Source: Pseudopedobacter sp043763845
GTDB taxonomy: Bacteria > Bacteroidota > Bacteroidia > Sphingobacteriales > Sphingobacteriaceae
Assembly (NCBI GenBank): GCA_043763845.1
Contig: JAYULE010000185.1
Coordinates: 1 to 64,000 of the forward strand
DNA length: 64,000 nucleotides
Direction of reading: 5' to 3'
The stretch's first letter is position 1. Every line of letters begins with the position of its first letter. The translations under genes and the position numbers were made by a program. Shown one piece after another: positions 36,556 through 46,485 of the stretch. The notes under the pieces are model-generated. The model made no database searches. It had not been told where the DNA came from and saw only the letters and a list, made by a program, of their open reading frames with translations.

Positions 36556-38430
36556 ATGGCATATCATTTTTTTGCAGATATTCAAAATTTAAACATTCAA
36601 ACTGTTAATGCTTTTGGGCCGAGTGCCAACTCTACAATAAATACAATTGAGAATGAAAATTTTTTAGTAACCAGTAAACATACTGCAACAGCAGATACTA
36701 ACGCTATAGCAGTTTGTAATGGACAAATATTGGTACAACAACAAACGGAAAATTCAGAACTTTTAAATATTGTATTTAAACCCCTACCCACACAACCGTT
36801 TAATTTTCCTAAAATCAAGTATTTTATATATAAAGGCATTAAGAAAGATAGTTTAATAGCTGCAACAACTACAGTCCTTGCCGCAAAAGGTAATAACGAT
36901 TTAGTAGACGCTATTTGGGCAGCTTTTGAAACAACTAACACTACAGGTAGCCCAAGCCAAGCAATTTTAGGCTTAGATACTGCCATAAATAATTTGCCGG
37001 AAAGCCAAACAATCGAAGATGTATTTTCGACTATTTACCCCGAGGTACAGTTTTGGCATATAAATGCGGGTAACACTATAGGTAAATTTGATAAAGATGC
37101 AATAGGTTTTGAAATTGTTTTAGATACACTTTTTTACCAACCTACATTGGCATTGGCTAGAAACTCAGCTACCTTTATTAGGGCAAAAACATTATCAACC
37201 ACACCGCTCCAAAAAGATTTTTTTGAACATTGGAACGATAAAGAAAGTATCCTAAATTTTATAGACCCTTGTGCATTTTTTGGTAGTTTTTATGCTGATA
37301 AATTAAGCGTAATTAGCGCAAGCCAAAAAAGTAAATGGAAAGGGGAAGATTTATATAATAACCTTCTAAGTAAATTTTCTAATAAAAATAAATGTTATAT
37401 AGACATTAGAAATGAATTTAATTTTTCGCTTAATTATTTCAAAAATTATGGATTAAGCCCAACCAATAATTTTACTGAAATTAAAATAAAAAAGGGCGAT
37501 ACAGCCTTCGCCTCAATTGATTATTATGCCAATTCATGGCCAATCTTAATCTTGGATAATACTGATTTTGCTACCTCAACTGCTAACCACCAAAGTTTTA
37601 GTTTACAGTTGCCTTCTGGTAACGGGGACAACCCTGAACCTATAATTTATTTTAGCAAGGCATATAATAATTCTGATACATTCCCTGATGAATATGACAA
37701 ACAAGAAAAATTTAAACCTTTAGCTGTAGCAAATAATTTTTCCGATGAATTTAATATAGGCTTACCTTGGATAAACGGTAATTTAATAAGCTCTTATGTG
37801 CAAATTAAATACTGCAAAAGGAAAAGCGAAGAAGTTTTGCCACTGCCCCTAAATACCCAAATGCGTAAAGGGGATAACTTTGACTGTCTTTTTAGTCCAA
37901 AAATAAATTTCAACTATAACAATTCACTTACACCAACTAAATTTTGTAACGAAAGTTTCTATATAGATTTAAGGACAATACATGGTTATGATGCTGTTTT
38001 TGTACCTAGTATTTCATTTGATTTAGATAAAGTAATATTGTTTGCCAACCTAGATGCGTACAACGAAAATACTACTAAAAAATATCTTCTCCCGTTTGAA
38101 CTTAACAGTGAATTTAAAAATGTAAATACTGATTTTAAATTTATAGATAATTTAATATTAAAATATCAAAACCAACCACTTTCTGAAATTGGAGATAATG
38201 TCTTAATTACTTTTACGCATCCACAATGGAGTACAATTATTGGTTATAATGAATTTGAAGGTAACTACCCTGTTTTTATAAGTATTGTTGAAAATAGACT
38301 AGAAAATATTAACAATCAAAGCTATACTGTTTTTGATATTATATTAAAAGGATATAAAATTAATGGAAATAAGATTGAGGTTACATCACATAATTTAAAT
38401 TTTAATATTTATTCTTTAAACTTAAATTAA
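36556..38430 (+). CDS. Large protein of unknown function, first gene of the island's main operon
   Basis: 624 residues. No signal peptide, no clear membrane helix, and no catalytic motif that I recognise. The sequence reads as mixed alpha/beta with many beta strands (for example WPILILDNTDFATSTANHQS and FSLQLPSGNGDNPEPIIYFS). It is driven by promoter module C and shares one base with the next gene (TAATG), so it is translationally coupled. It heads the run leading to the 2083-residue DUF6603-like protein, with which it probably works. No function can be stated. Confidence 0.85.
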   Translation: MAYHFFADIQNLNIQTVNAFGPSANSTINTIENENFLVTSKHTATADTNAIAVCNGQILVQQQTENSELLNIVFKPLPTQPFNFPKIKYFIYKGIKKDSLIAATTTVLAAKGNNDLVDAIWAAFETTNTTGSPSQAILGLDTAINNLPESQTIEDVFSTIYPEVQFWHINAGNTIGKFDKDAIGFEIVLDTLFYQPTLALARNSATFIRAKTLSTTPLQKDFFEHWNDKESILNFIDPCAFFGSFYADKLSVISASQKSKWKGEDLYNNLLSKFSNKNKCYIDIRNEFNFSLNYFKNYGLSPTNNFTEIKIKKGDTAFASIDYYANSWPILILDNTDFATSTANHQSFSLQLPSGNGDNPEPIIYFSKAYNNSDTFPDEYDKQEKFKPLAVANNFSDEFNIGLPWINGNLISSYVQIKYCKRKSEEVLPLPLNTQMRKGDNFDCLFSPKINFNYNNSLTPTKFCNESFYIDLRTIHGYDAVFVPSISFDLDKVILFANLDAYNENTTKKYLLPFELNSEFKNVNTDFKFIDNLILKYQNQPLSEIGDNVLITFTHPQWSTIIGYNEFEGNYPVFISIVENRLENINNQSYTVFDIILKGYKINGNKIEVTSHNLNFNIYSLNLN

Positions 38431-39080
38431 TGATAGAAAATAAGACAGAAAAATATAACTTAAAAAAACGGATAAGTTTTTTTATTGGTGTTACACTTAT
38501 TTTAATGGGTATAGGTTTAATATTGTTAGGTGATACTTTTACTTATGCACCATATATTTTTATGCTTTTTGGAATATTTGTTATCATAATTACAAAATAT
38601 AATGTTAAGCCTACACAGTTGTTAGTTGTATCTATTTTTATAATGTATTTTATTACTTCTTTTTATTACGAAGCTATTATCAAATCTTATGATTTTAAAA
38701 TAACAGTGCCACAAAATCAAAATAAATTTTATTTCATTGCATCCAACTATTACTTAAAATGGGGGGATTACTTATTGACTTGGTTTAAACCTAAAACCAT
38801 AAATATTAATTTAGTAGATGATAAAGTTTTATACCTGAACAGAGGGATGCCAAATAGTATTTTTTATGACAGAGTGCCTATAGCAAAACAAGGTTATATT
38901 ATTTCAAATGAAGTTCGAGGTGATTATGAGTTTATTGTTTTATTACCTTTTAAAAACCGCAAACAAGATTTTAGTTATCAAGAAGTTCGGAAATTAACCG
39001 ATAGCATTTACAATATGATATTAAATAAAAAATTAATGGAATATAAACTAGATTCAATAGAAAAAAATGGATTCAATTAA
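38430..39080 (+). CDS. Small integral membrane protein
   Basis: 216 residues. Three hydrophobic helices in the N-terminal third (about 14-32, 38-52, 58-76), then a soluble alpha/beta domain of about 130 residues (from FKITVPQNQNKFYFIASNYY on). Not recognised. It overlaps the previous gene by one base and the next by 14, so it belongs to the operon and is the only membrane protein in it. It could be an anchor or an immunity or export factor for the signal-less proteins around it (inference). Confidence 0.83.
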   Translation: MIENKTEKYNLKKRISFFIGVTLILMGIGLILLGDTFTYAPYIFMLFGIFVIIITKYNVKPTQLLVVSIFIMYFITSFYYEAIIKSYDFKITVPQNQNKFYFIASNYYLKWGDYLLTWFKPKTININLVDDKVLYLNRGMPNSIFYDRVPIAKQGYIISNEVRGDYEFIVLLPFKNRKQDFSYQEVRKLTDSIYNMILNKKLMEYKLDSIEKNGFN

Positions 39081-39837
39081 CATAAAATTTACAGCATTTA
39101 TATCAAAGGAATTAGGTAAAAAACTAAAGGATTTTTTTGTTAAAATTCCATACATAAATATTGCAGTTAATAAAGATGCGTTTTTAATTGATATACAAAA
39201 AGTAACTGGTTATTGGGGCGAAGAGCCATTATCTGGCCTTCCGTTTTTAAAAGAATATTTATTTTACAAAACAGATGATCGTTCATTTAATCAAGTGGGT
39301 ACGCATAGGTTACAGTTATCAGCAAGTATTGATGTGTCAAAAATTGGCCTAACCAGCTTTTACAATCAGAATACAAAATATTTTAAACCAACCGCTGGTG
39401 ACAGTGAAAGATATACTATATATTTTGACCGTTTTTTTGATAACAGGTTTACTGATAAAAGCGAGGTAAAAAAAGCAAATCCAACTTCTGGTTTAGAATT
39501 GGTTTACCCAACGTTTAAAAATTCTTTATTTTCTAGTTTAACCGATATTTTAAATTCAGCAACTATACAAGCATCGACTTCTGCTGGTTACCCTTTTACA
39601 AATCCATTAACCACCCCTAATATTGATATTGATTTAAAATTAAAAATACTTAAAACTTCAGATAGAATTTATTGCTATTTTACTGGCACACACAACCTAT
39701 TTCCCTGTTATGAATTAATTTGTAATGGTAAATTAATATATATGTATGATCCTATTAAATTTAAAAGACTTGGTCCTGACCCAATAAATTTGAATAGAAC
39801 TCAAACTTTTGAAAAAGCTATTTATTTTTCGATTTAA
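39067..39837 (+). CDS. Hypothetical beta-rich protein
   Basis: 256 residues with no signal peptide or membrane helix. Starts inside the 3' end of the membrane protein gene. Beta-rich, with aromatic segments such as YWGEEPLSGLPFLKEYLFYK and RYTIYFDRFFDNRFTDKSE. No recognised family. Base composition is as AT-rich as in the two preceding genes and more so than in the following giant gene, as if this part had a separate history. Likely a partner of the giant protein by operon position. Confidence 0.8.
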   Translation: MDSINIKFTAFISKELGKKLKDFFVKIPYINIAVNKDAFLIDIQKVTGYWGEEPLSGLPFLKEYLFYKTDDRSFNQVGTHRLQLSASIDVSKIGLTSFYNQNTKYFKPTAGDSERYTIYFDRFFDNRFTDKSEVKKANPTSGLELVYPTFKNSLFSSLTDILNSATIQASTSAGYPFTNPLTTPNIDIDLKLKILKTSDRIYCYFTGTHNLFPCYELICNGKLIYMYDPIKFKRLGPDPINLNRTQTFEKAIYFSI

Positions 39838-39859
39838 AAAATTAAATATAATCTACGCT

Positions 39860-42800
39860 ATGCCAAACAAATTTTACCCCCCACTTTCAACCCTCATAAC
39901 TCCGGCACAAATACCCGAGAGTTTAAGTTTTATATCGTCGGGGATTAATTCTTTACTAGAAAAAATTTATTACAGAGATTTAAAAATACAGAGGTCATCA
40001 AGCAGTGCAACTATTTCCTACAATCTGGATATTATCACCTTTTCGGAGCTACTAAAACTGGAAATACCAGGCACAGGCTTAGTATTAACTCTCAATTCCA
40101 ATTTAGAAAACCCCAACGACGACATTAATGTAATACCGCTTTCGTTTACATGGCATTGGGGCATACAACAATATATTAGAAATTTTAAATTAACTAATTT
40201 CTCTTTCAGTAGTAATGACTTTTACAAACTTATTTTTGATCTGGTTAACGTAAGCGACTTAGATTTACTATTATCTACAACCAGTTTGTTAATTGAAACT
40301 GCAAACCCTTTAGATACTTTTGTACAAGCGGCTAACACTAAATATCCCACACTAAACATACCTTATCCATTAAACACAGATAACGACATTGCAATTAACG
40401 ATACGCTAACTGCTTTAGCACAAAACACTACGGTTAGCTTGCAAGAGATAGTTTTTGTTGACTATGTTATAGATGAAACTAGTATAGAAAACACGCTACA
40501 AAACATCAATTTTCTATTTTTCCCTACATTAGGTGCTAATATTATTGATAGCATCAAAGAACTACTTATTCCACAAGTTACCGCCACTGCCCAACTCTCG
40601 GCAGGCTTAGAAATACCCCGCAAAGTATTAATACCCATAAATGCAAACGGAGAAATAGAAACAGATGAAGCCATAAAAACCACATTGCTTTTTAATATTG
40701 GCGAGTTTAGGTTTGATAGCAAAGCAGGTTTTGGCTTTAATGATAATATTGTAATTAGTTTTCCAGCTGCACATCCCAAAGCTCAAATAGCAAACACTGG
40801 CCTCATTATCAGCTTTACTGAAGCTAAGCTAGATCTTAGCCGCACCACCAACATCCCCGAAGCCGACCTAGCCGGCTACCCCCTAGATTTTGTAGGCCTT
40901 TACGTACAGACAGCCGAAATTACTTTTTCCCGCTTTGGTATTACCGACCCAACAAAGCCTAGTACCACCTTATTTGCAGAAAACCTATTGATAGGCACAG
41001 GCGGTATTTCGGGTACTATTGGCTTGGCAGCCAATGGTACATTGTACCGTAAGTTTGGCACAAACTTCGATGCCGAGCTAAAACTGTTTTCGCTAACCTT
41101 TAGGCAAGGCACCATTACCCAATGTAATATAGAAGGCTTGCTCACTATACCGAAATTTAAAAACGGAAACGGTAGTACCGAGAATGCCAAAATAGGTATA
41201 CAAGCCCGCATTTTTGATAACGGCGATTTTAGCATTACCGCCAAGCCACTATTAACACCATATATCATTTCATTTCCAAATGTATTCGACTTAAAAGTGC
41301 GTAGCCTAGAAGTAGGCAAGCTAAACGATTCATATTATGCCGAAGTATCGGGCGTATTAGATTTTACGGCAAATGTACCTTTGTTGGGTGAAGTATTACC
41401 CAAACAAATAGAAATACACCGCCTGCGTATTTGGGACGATGGGCACCTAGAGTTTGCCGCTGGCCGCATAAAACTACAAAAAGCCTTTAAATTAGAAGTA
41501 GGGCCTGTAAAATTAGAAGTAGTAGAACTTAGCTTGGCACCTTACAAAAAGGGCAATCGTACCTATAGCTCCATTACTTTCGATGGTATGATAAACACCG
41601 GGCGGGCAGGCGTAAACGTGGGTGGCAATGGCATTAAATATTATTTTAATACGGACGTTCATCCGGATGGGTTCGATCATTTCATACGCATAGAAGGGAT
41701 AGATATTGACATACGCGTACCAGGCGATAAAACTAAAGACGCCAATTTCTTACTTAAAGGGCACTTAAGTATGAAGAACCCAGAGGTAGAAGGTGTTGAT
41801 GAGCAAGGGAAGCCATTGAGCCAAGCCAGCACCGAATATGCTGGCTCGGTTACTTTTGATATACCCAAACTAGATTTTGGCGGCAGTGCAGGTATGCGCC
41901 TTAACCCAAGCATACCCGCATTTTTGGTGGATATGAATATAGAACTAGCCACCCCCGTACCCATAGGTGCAACTGGCTTGGGCATTTACGGCTTTAGAGG
42001 CTTATTTGGCCAACATTATGTTCCCAACAAGGCCGATGATTCAAGTTGGTTAGAATACTACCGAGCTCCAACAAAAGGTGTAAATATTGATAAATTTGCC
42101 TCTAAACCCGGTTTATCTTTAGGTGCTGGGGCTTCTATAGCCACCAGTTTCGATTCAGGTAAAACTTTTTCTAGCAAGCTGTTTTTATTATTGGGTTTGC
42201 CCGATGTTTTCCTCCTCGAAGGGCAAGCCGCCATCCTGCGCAAGCGCTTAGGTATTGATGATGATGTTGAACCTCCTTTTACCGCATTAATTATTATTGG
42301 CGACCAAGCTATACGAGCAAATTTAGCTGTTGACTATAAAATACCCGATAGTGGTAGCATTTTAGACTTACACGGCGAGTTGGATATGGCTTTCTTTTTC
42401 AATAACTCCTCGGGTTGGTATTTAAACATAGGAAAAGATGCGCCCGAAACCGCCAGAATAAGAACCCAAGTATTAAGCTTGTTTAATGGCTATGCCTATT
42501 TTATGATTTCGGCACAGGGCATAAAAGCTGGTGCTGGGGCAAGGTTCGATTTTAACAAACGCTTTGGGCCCGTATCGGTTGGCTGCGGCGCTTTCCTTAA
42601 TTTAGGCGGTTTTATTAATTTTAGGCCTTTCCAAATTGGTGGTTTTATACAATTAGGCGGTTACGCTTATATAAGAGTTTGGAGATGGGGATTTGAAATA
42701 TCTGTACAGGCAGGTTTGGCAGTAGAAGCTCCGCATCCATTTAATATTGTGGGTAGTGTAGAAATAAGCTTTAGAATAATTAGAAGATTTAGAATAGGCT

Positions 42801-45800
42801 TAGAATTTAGCTGGCGCATCAGTGGCGATGATTCGCCTTTGCGAGTGCCTATACCTGTACTTAACTTACCCAATCCTGCCAAAGGTATTATCCCAGCCAA
42901 GGCTACACATATTTTAACACAAGAAACATTTACTTTAAATTATGTAAATGCAATAACAAGTACTATACCTGCACCTAACGATTTTAGTGATGGTAAATGG
43001 AAAGTTGATTTTACAAAACCAGAAACTACCATACCATTAGATTGTTTTATTGATATAGAACTGCAAAAACCTGTACTGCCAGGTATTGTACCTTTGGGTG
43101 GGGCATCTAATCAAGTTCCTACTGGTTATAAAGAACTAATGCCACCTATTAGAGGGTACAGCGACCAAATTGAGCACCAATTTAGGTTAGAAAACTTAGA
43201 GATTTTTGCTTGGGTACCCACCTCTGCTGCCGCAGGTAATTGGGTTTCCTACAATATTTACGAGGCGGTAACTAGTATTGTAAACAGCAATAACAACGCT
43301 ACCGCCCCTGTAATTCTGTCTAATTTAAAACAAGGGTACTGGCAATTTGTAGAACCAGGCCGTTTTAACAAAATACGCCTACTCGCACAAAATATGTTTA
43401 GCTTTTCATCTAAAACCATAAATGGTGCCGACAATTTAGATGCTCGTAATTTTAAACCAAAAGATGTTTTTTGTTACGATACTGTTTTAAAAAAGAACAT
43501 TATAAACTGGGAAAAAGAAACAGTAGACACCGTATATCCACTTACCGAAGCCATAAGTTTTAGTGGGGTAAGTTTTACTTTTTCGGGCACTGCTGGCCAG
43601 GTTAAAAGCATTCCTTCTAGTATTCCACCTAGTTTAACTAAAAACCTATACCTGCAAGAAAATAGCTTCATTAGCCTAGTTTTCCCCGAACCAGTAAATA
43701 AAATAGAACTTACATTTGGTGCCAACCAAAGCAATGTTACCGTTTTATATTATACCACCAATTTTAAAGTAAGTGATTATGGCGAAGTGATATCCTACGA
43801 TTATTTGATTCGCCAAGATAACATAAACCCTATTCAGCAAAATGCGAAATTGAATTATTTGGATGGTGAGGATGGCATTGATAAAATTGTAATTGCCATA
43901 AATTCACAACCCGATTTAGATTACGAAGGTGATGTACAACTAGGTGGATATTACCCCATTGCCAATGGTTTTGAAATACCCGATAACATTTATCCTTACA
44001 TAGAAGTGGCTAAAACCCTGCTGTATATAACTTTTTACAACCGCAGTTTTACCTTGCCACAAGTATTGGCCAAAAACACCCTTACCGAAACGGGTATTGT
44101 AGCCCAATTTGCCATGGATAGTCAGCAGGCTTTGGTGGGTAATATTACTGCCCAAATAAATGGCAGGCCTTTAAAAAAAGAAAATTACTATCAAGACGAT
44201 ACCAACAGTGTATTACAATTGAACAAAGCCTACCAGTTTACCGGCAAAAATAATGCGTTATTTATACCTTATCAGGATAGCCTAAAAATAGAAAATGCTA
44301 GCTTTGCAGTAGAACTTACGGCGGTATTTAAAGTTGATTCTGGTATAAGTACGCTTTTAACAAAAGTAGTCGATGGCCAAACCGAAGGCTATAGAAAAGG
44401 ATTTAGCTTGCACCTCATACAAAATGCAGCAAGCCAAACCAATACTACTTTTACCACCCTAGCTGCTATACCTACCTTTACCATTTTACTAACTATTTAC
44501 AGTGGCTTTAATACCGTTTTTGTTACCGCTTTTGATAAATATACGCTGGATTGTAACACAAATAAATTCAGCGCAAAGCAATATAAAAACATTTTGGTAT
44601 CGGTAAACCGAAACAGTAATATTTTAGAGATTTTTATAGATGGGATTTCTAAAAGCCAAACTGCTATACCTTCAGCCTTAGCCGTATTTTCACCCCAGCC
44701 CAAATTTACTTACCTCAACCAAATAACCTACTTTACAGCCGAGCAGCAAAAACGTATAACCGAAAGCCCATTAACTAACCAACAATTAGCCAATGAAGTT
44801 GCAATATTAGATGCAGGTATCAATAAAATAGTACAACCCCTTTGGCGGCCAAATACCACTTATGCCATTCGCATAACAACTAGCGATACGGTGCAAGGCA
44901 TAAATAAAGCATCTACACAAATATTTGGCTTTAAAACGGCAGGCCCTATTGGCCATTTCCATTTGCAAAACCCACAATACATTGCATTAAAAGCTCAAGA
45001 CCGTGAAGGCGAATTTAAACTGGCCAATCTTAGAGAATACATTGATTTCGAACGCTCGTATCCCGATGCCCAAGGCCGTTACGAATTAAGCAAACCCCCA
45101 TTTTATATAGCACCTAAAATCAAATTGTTTTTTACGCAACCTTACATCAACGCCATGTTTGCCAATTGGGATAATTATCTAAACTTAACGCCCCTAAGCA
45201 GCGAGTTAGTGGTACAATTAATAGCCCAAAATGGCACTACCATTGCCCAAAATTTAAAATGGGAAAATCCTATTGAAGAAATTATAAACGACGATAATAT
45301 AGATAATTTTCCCGAAGACTTGAAAACAATTTATTGGTTAAACAAAAATTTAACCCAAGGTGCTTGTAACCCGGTAAGTAGCGATATGAAAAAACGCATA
45401 CAAAACGGTAGCTACACATTTCCGGATTTAGTACCTAATACCATGTACACCGCTGTATTTAACGCTACTTACGGTGTGGGTAATGCAACACCACAAGCGG
45501 TTGAAGTGCATAAATACAACTTTAAAACATCAATATTTGCCAGTTTTGCAACGCAAGCAAGCAGCTTTATTTTAAACGCTACATCCGGGCAAGAAAAATA
45601 TGACATTTATACCAAAAACATAGCCATAACGCAAAGCATTATCAACAGTCAAATAAAACCAATAATTAACGAAGTTACGGGCATTAATACAGCAAACGCA
45701 AGCCAATACACTGCAAAATTCGACCGTTTAATTTATGGCGGTTTTTCATTAAACATCCTCGAAAATGCCCCAAACACCGTAATTACTGTTTTAATAAATA

Positions 45801-46111
45801 CCACAACTACCAAATGTTTGGGCCTCCTAATAAGTAACCCCGAGCCCTTTAACGACCCGAAAATACCCACCAATTTATTAGACGATACTATTAAACTTAC
45901 CTTAACCCTAGCCAACAATACCGTAATACCACCTTCAAGTTTTATATACATACACTCGGCCGATACCTCGGCAGTATTTATTACGAATGCCGCAATGGAC
46001 ATCCCGCTAGGTAAAATTAAATTAGATTTTACTTACAAACTTTTTAATGGATTTAATTATACCACCTTATTTGAAACTTACAGTACACCAGAGCTGAATT
46101 TATTGCAATAA
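39860..46111 (+). CDS. Giant beta-rich protein with DUF6603-like region and LamG domain
   Basis: 2083 residues from the ATG at 39860; the longer frame from 39809 overlaps the previous gene and adds 17 unlikely residues. No signal peptide or sorting domain. Residues about 270-540 repeat short amphipathic beta strands. Residues about 550-990 match my memory of DUF6603 (FLLKGHLSMKNPEV, LDFGGSAGMRLNPSIPAFLV, IGATGLGIYGFRGLFGQHYV, FGPVSVGCGAFLNLGGFI, LGGYAYIRVWRWGFE). About 1400-1610 is a LamG/concanavalin-like domain (YQFTGKNNALFIPYQDS, SVNRNSNILEIFIDG). The rest has Fn3-like strands. The C-terminal part of the DUF6603 region (GAGARFDF, GAFLNLGGF, IQLGGYAYI) alternates like barrel or solenoid strands. 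Function unknown; probably a structural or adhesive component. Confidence 0.85.
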   Translation: MPNKFYPPLSTLITPAQIPESLSFISSGINSLLEKIYYRDLKIQRSSSSATISYNLDIITFSELLKLEIPGTGLVLTLNSNLENPNDDINVIPLSFTWHWGIQQYIRNFKLTNFSFSSNDFYKLIFDLVNVSDLDLLLSTTSLLIETANPLDTFVQAANTKYPTLNIPYPLNTDNDIAINDTLTALAQNTTVSLQEIVFVDYVIDETSIENTLQNINFLFFPTLGANIIDSIKELLIPQVTATAQLSAGLEIPRKVLIPINANGEIETDEAIKTTLLFNIGEFRFDSKAGFGFNDNIVISFPAAHPKAQIANTGLIISFTEAKLDLSRTTNIPEADLAGYPLDFVGLYVQTAEITFSRFGITDPTKPSTTLFAENLLIGTGGISGTIGLAANGTLYRKFGTNFDAELKLFSLTFRQGTITQCNIEGLLTIPKFKNGNGSTENAKIGIQARIFDNGDFSITAKPLLTPYIISFPNVFDLKVRSLEVGKLNDSYYAEVSGVLDFTANVPLLGEVLPKQIEIHRLRIWDDGHLEFAAGRIKLQKAFKLEVGPVKLEVVELSLAPYKKGNRTYSSITFDGMINTGRAGVNVGGNGIKYYFNTDVHPDGFDHFIRIEGIDIDIRVPGDKTKDANFLLKGHLSMKNPEVEGVDEQGKPLSQASTEYAGSVTFDIPKLDFGGSAGMRLNPSIPAFLVDMNIELATPVPIGATGLGIYGFRGLFGQHYVPNKADDSSWLEYYRAPTKGVNIDKFASKPGLSLGAGASIATSFDSGKTFSSKLFLLLGLPDVFLLEGQAAILRKRLGIDDDVEPPFTALIIIGDQAIRANLAVDYKIPDSGSILDLHGELDMAFFFNNSSGWYLNIGKDAPETARIRTQVLSLFNGYAYFMISAQGIKAGAGARFDFNKRFGPVSVGCGAFLNLGGFINFRPFQIGGFIQLGGYAYIRVWRWGFEISVQAGLAVEAPHPFNIVGSVEISFRIIRRFRIGLEFSWRISGDDSPLRVPIPVLNLPNPAKGIIPAKATHILTQETFTLNYVNAITSTIPAPNDFSDGKWKVDFTKPETTIPLDCFIDIELQKPVLPGIVPLGGASNQVPTGYKELMPPIRGYSDQIEHQFRLENLEIFAWVPTSAAAGNWVSYNIYEAVTSIVNSNNNATAPVILSNLKQGYWQFVEPGRFNKIRLLAQNMFSFSSKTINGADNLDARNFKPKDVFCYDTVLKKNIINWEKETVDTVYPLTEAISFSGVSFTFSGTAGQVKSIPSSIPPSLTKNLYLQENSFISLVFPEPVNKIELTFGANQSNVTVLYYTTNFKVSDYGEVISYDYLIRQDNINPIQQNAKLNYLDGEDGIDKIVIAINSQPDLDYEGDVQLGGYYPIANGFEIPDNIYPYIEVAKTLLYITFYNRSFTLPQVLAKNTLTETGIVAQFAMDSQQALVGNITAQINGRPLKKENYYQDDTNSVLQLNKAYQFTGKNNALFIPYQDSLKIENASFAVELTAVFKVDSGISTLLTKVVDGQTEGYRKGFSLHLIQNAASQTNTTFTTLAAIPTFTILLTIYSGFNTVFVTAFDKYTLDCNTNKFSAKQYKNILVSVNRNSNILEIFIDGISKSQTAIPSALAVFSPQPKFTYLNQITYFTAEQQKRITESPLTNQQLANEVAILDAGINKIVQPLWRPNTTYAIRITTSDTVQGINKASTQIFGFKTAGPIGHFHLQNPQYIALKAQDREGEFKLANLREYIDFERSYPDAQGRYELSKPPFYIAPKIKLFFTQPYINAMFANWDNYLNLTPLSSELVVQLIAQNGTTIAQNLKWENPIEEIINDDNIDNFPEDLKTIYWLNKNLTQGACNPVSSDMKKRIQNGSYTFPDLVPNTMYTAVFNATYGVGNATPQAVEVHKYNFKTSIFASFATQASSFILNATSGQEKYDIYTKNIAITQSIINSQIKPIINEVTGINTANASQYTAKFDRLIYGGFSLNILENAPNTVITVLINTTTTKCLGLLISNPEPFNDPKIPTNLLDDTIKLTLTLANNTVIPPSSFIYIHSADTSAVFITNAAMDIPLGKIKLDFTYKLFNGFNYTTLFETYSTPELNLLQ

Positions 46112-46133
46112 AAACCCATAACCCATAACCCCA

Positions 46134-46161
46134 AATCCCCCTAACCCCCGAAGGGGGGATT
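46134..46161. repeat. GC-rich interspersed repeat (inverted orientation)
   Basis: AATCCCCCTAACCCCCGAAGGGGGGATT. Read on the other strand it is the same element as those at 36341, 57062 and 58326 (CCCCCTTCGGGGG followed by a spacer and GGGGG). It lies just before the 60-bp tandem repeat. Confidence 0.7.
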
Positions 46162-46188
46162 GAAAGCGTTAATAAAAAGAATATAAAA

Positions 46189-46479
46189 ATGAAAACAATA
46201 CATATAAACATAACATATTCACACACTCCTTCGTTTACACCCCCTTCGGGGGCTGGGGGGATTATAAACACAACACATTCACACGCTCCTTCATTCACAC
46301 CCCCTTCGGGAACTGGGGGGATTATAACCACCACACATTCACCCACTCCTTCCTCTACACCCCCTTCGGGAACTGGGGGGATTATAACCACCACACATTC
46401 ACCCACTCCTTCGTTTACACCCCCTTTGGGGGCTGGGGGGATTACACCCCCTTCGGGGGCTGGGGGGACTAAACTTTAA
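46189..46479 (+). repeat. 60-bp tandem repeat, four copies plus remnant, open in frame
   Basis: Units start at 46201, 46261, 46321 and 46381, each exactly 60 bases, followed by a short remnant (46441-46470). Each contains TTCACACACTCCTTC-like sequence and the GC-rich CCCCCTTCGGG...CTGGGGGG element. Because 60 is divisible by three, a 96-residue frame from the ATG at 46189 stays open and reads as repeats of the type THSPTPSFTPPSGTGGIITT. It stops 6 bases before the next ATG. A small repeat peptide is possible, but the sequence is better explained as DNA-level expansion of an interspersed repeat. The G-tracts on one strand could form quadruplexes. Confidence 0.8.
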
Positions 46480-46485
46480 CCCACT

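Noticed and set aside
39809..39859. Start of the 2083-residue protein at 39809
   Set aside because: It overlaps the preceding gene; the ATG at 39860 lies 22 bases after that gene's stop and gives a cleaner N-terminus.
46053..46406. 117-codon minus-strand ORF reading Val/Pro/Glu repeats
   Set aside because: It is the mirror of the 60-bp DNA repeat and overlaps the end of the 2083-residue gene.
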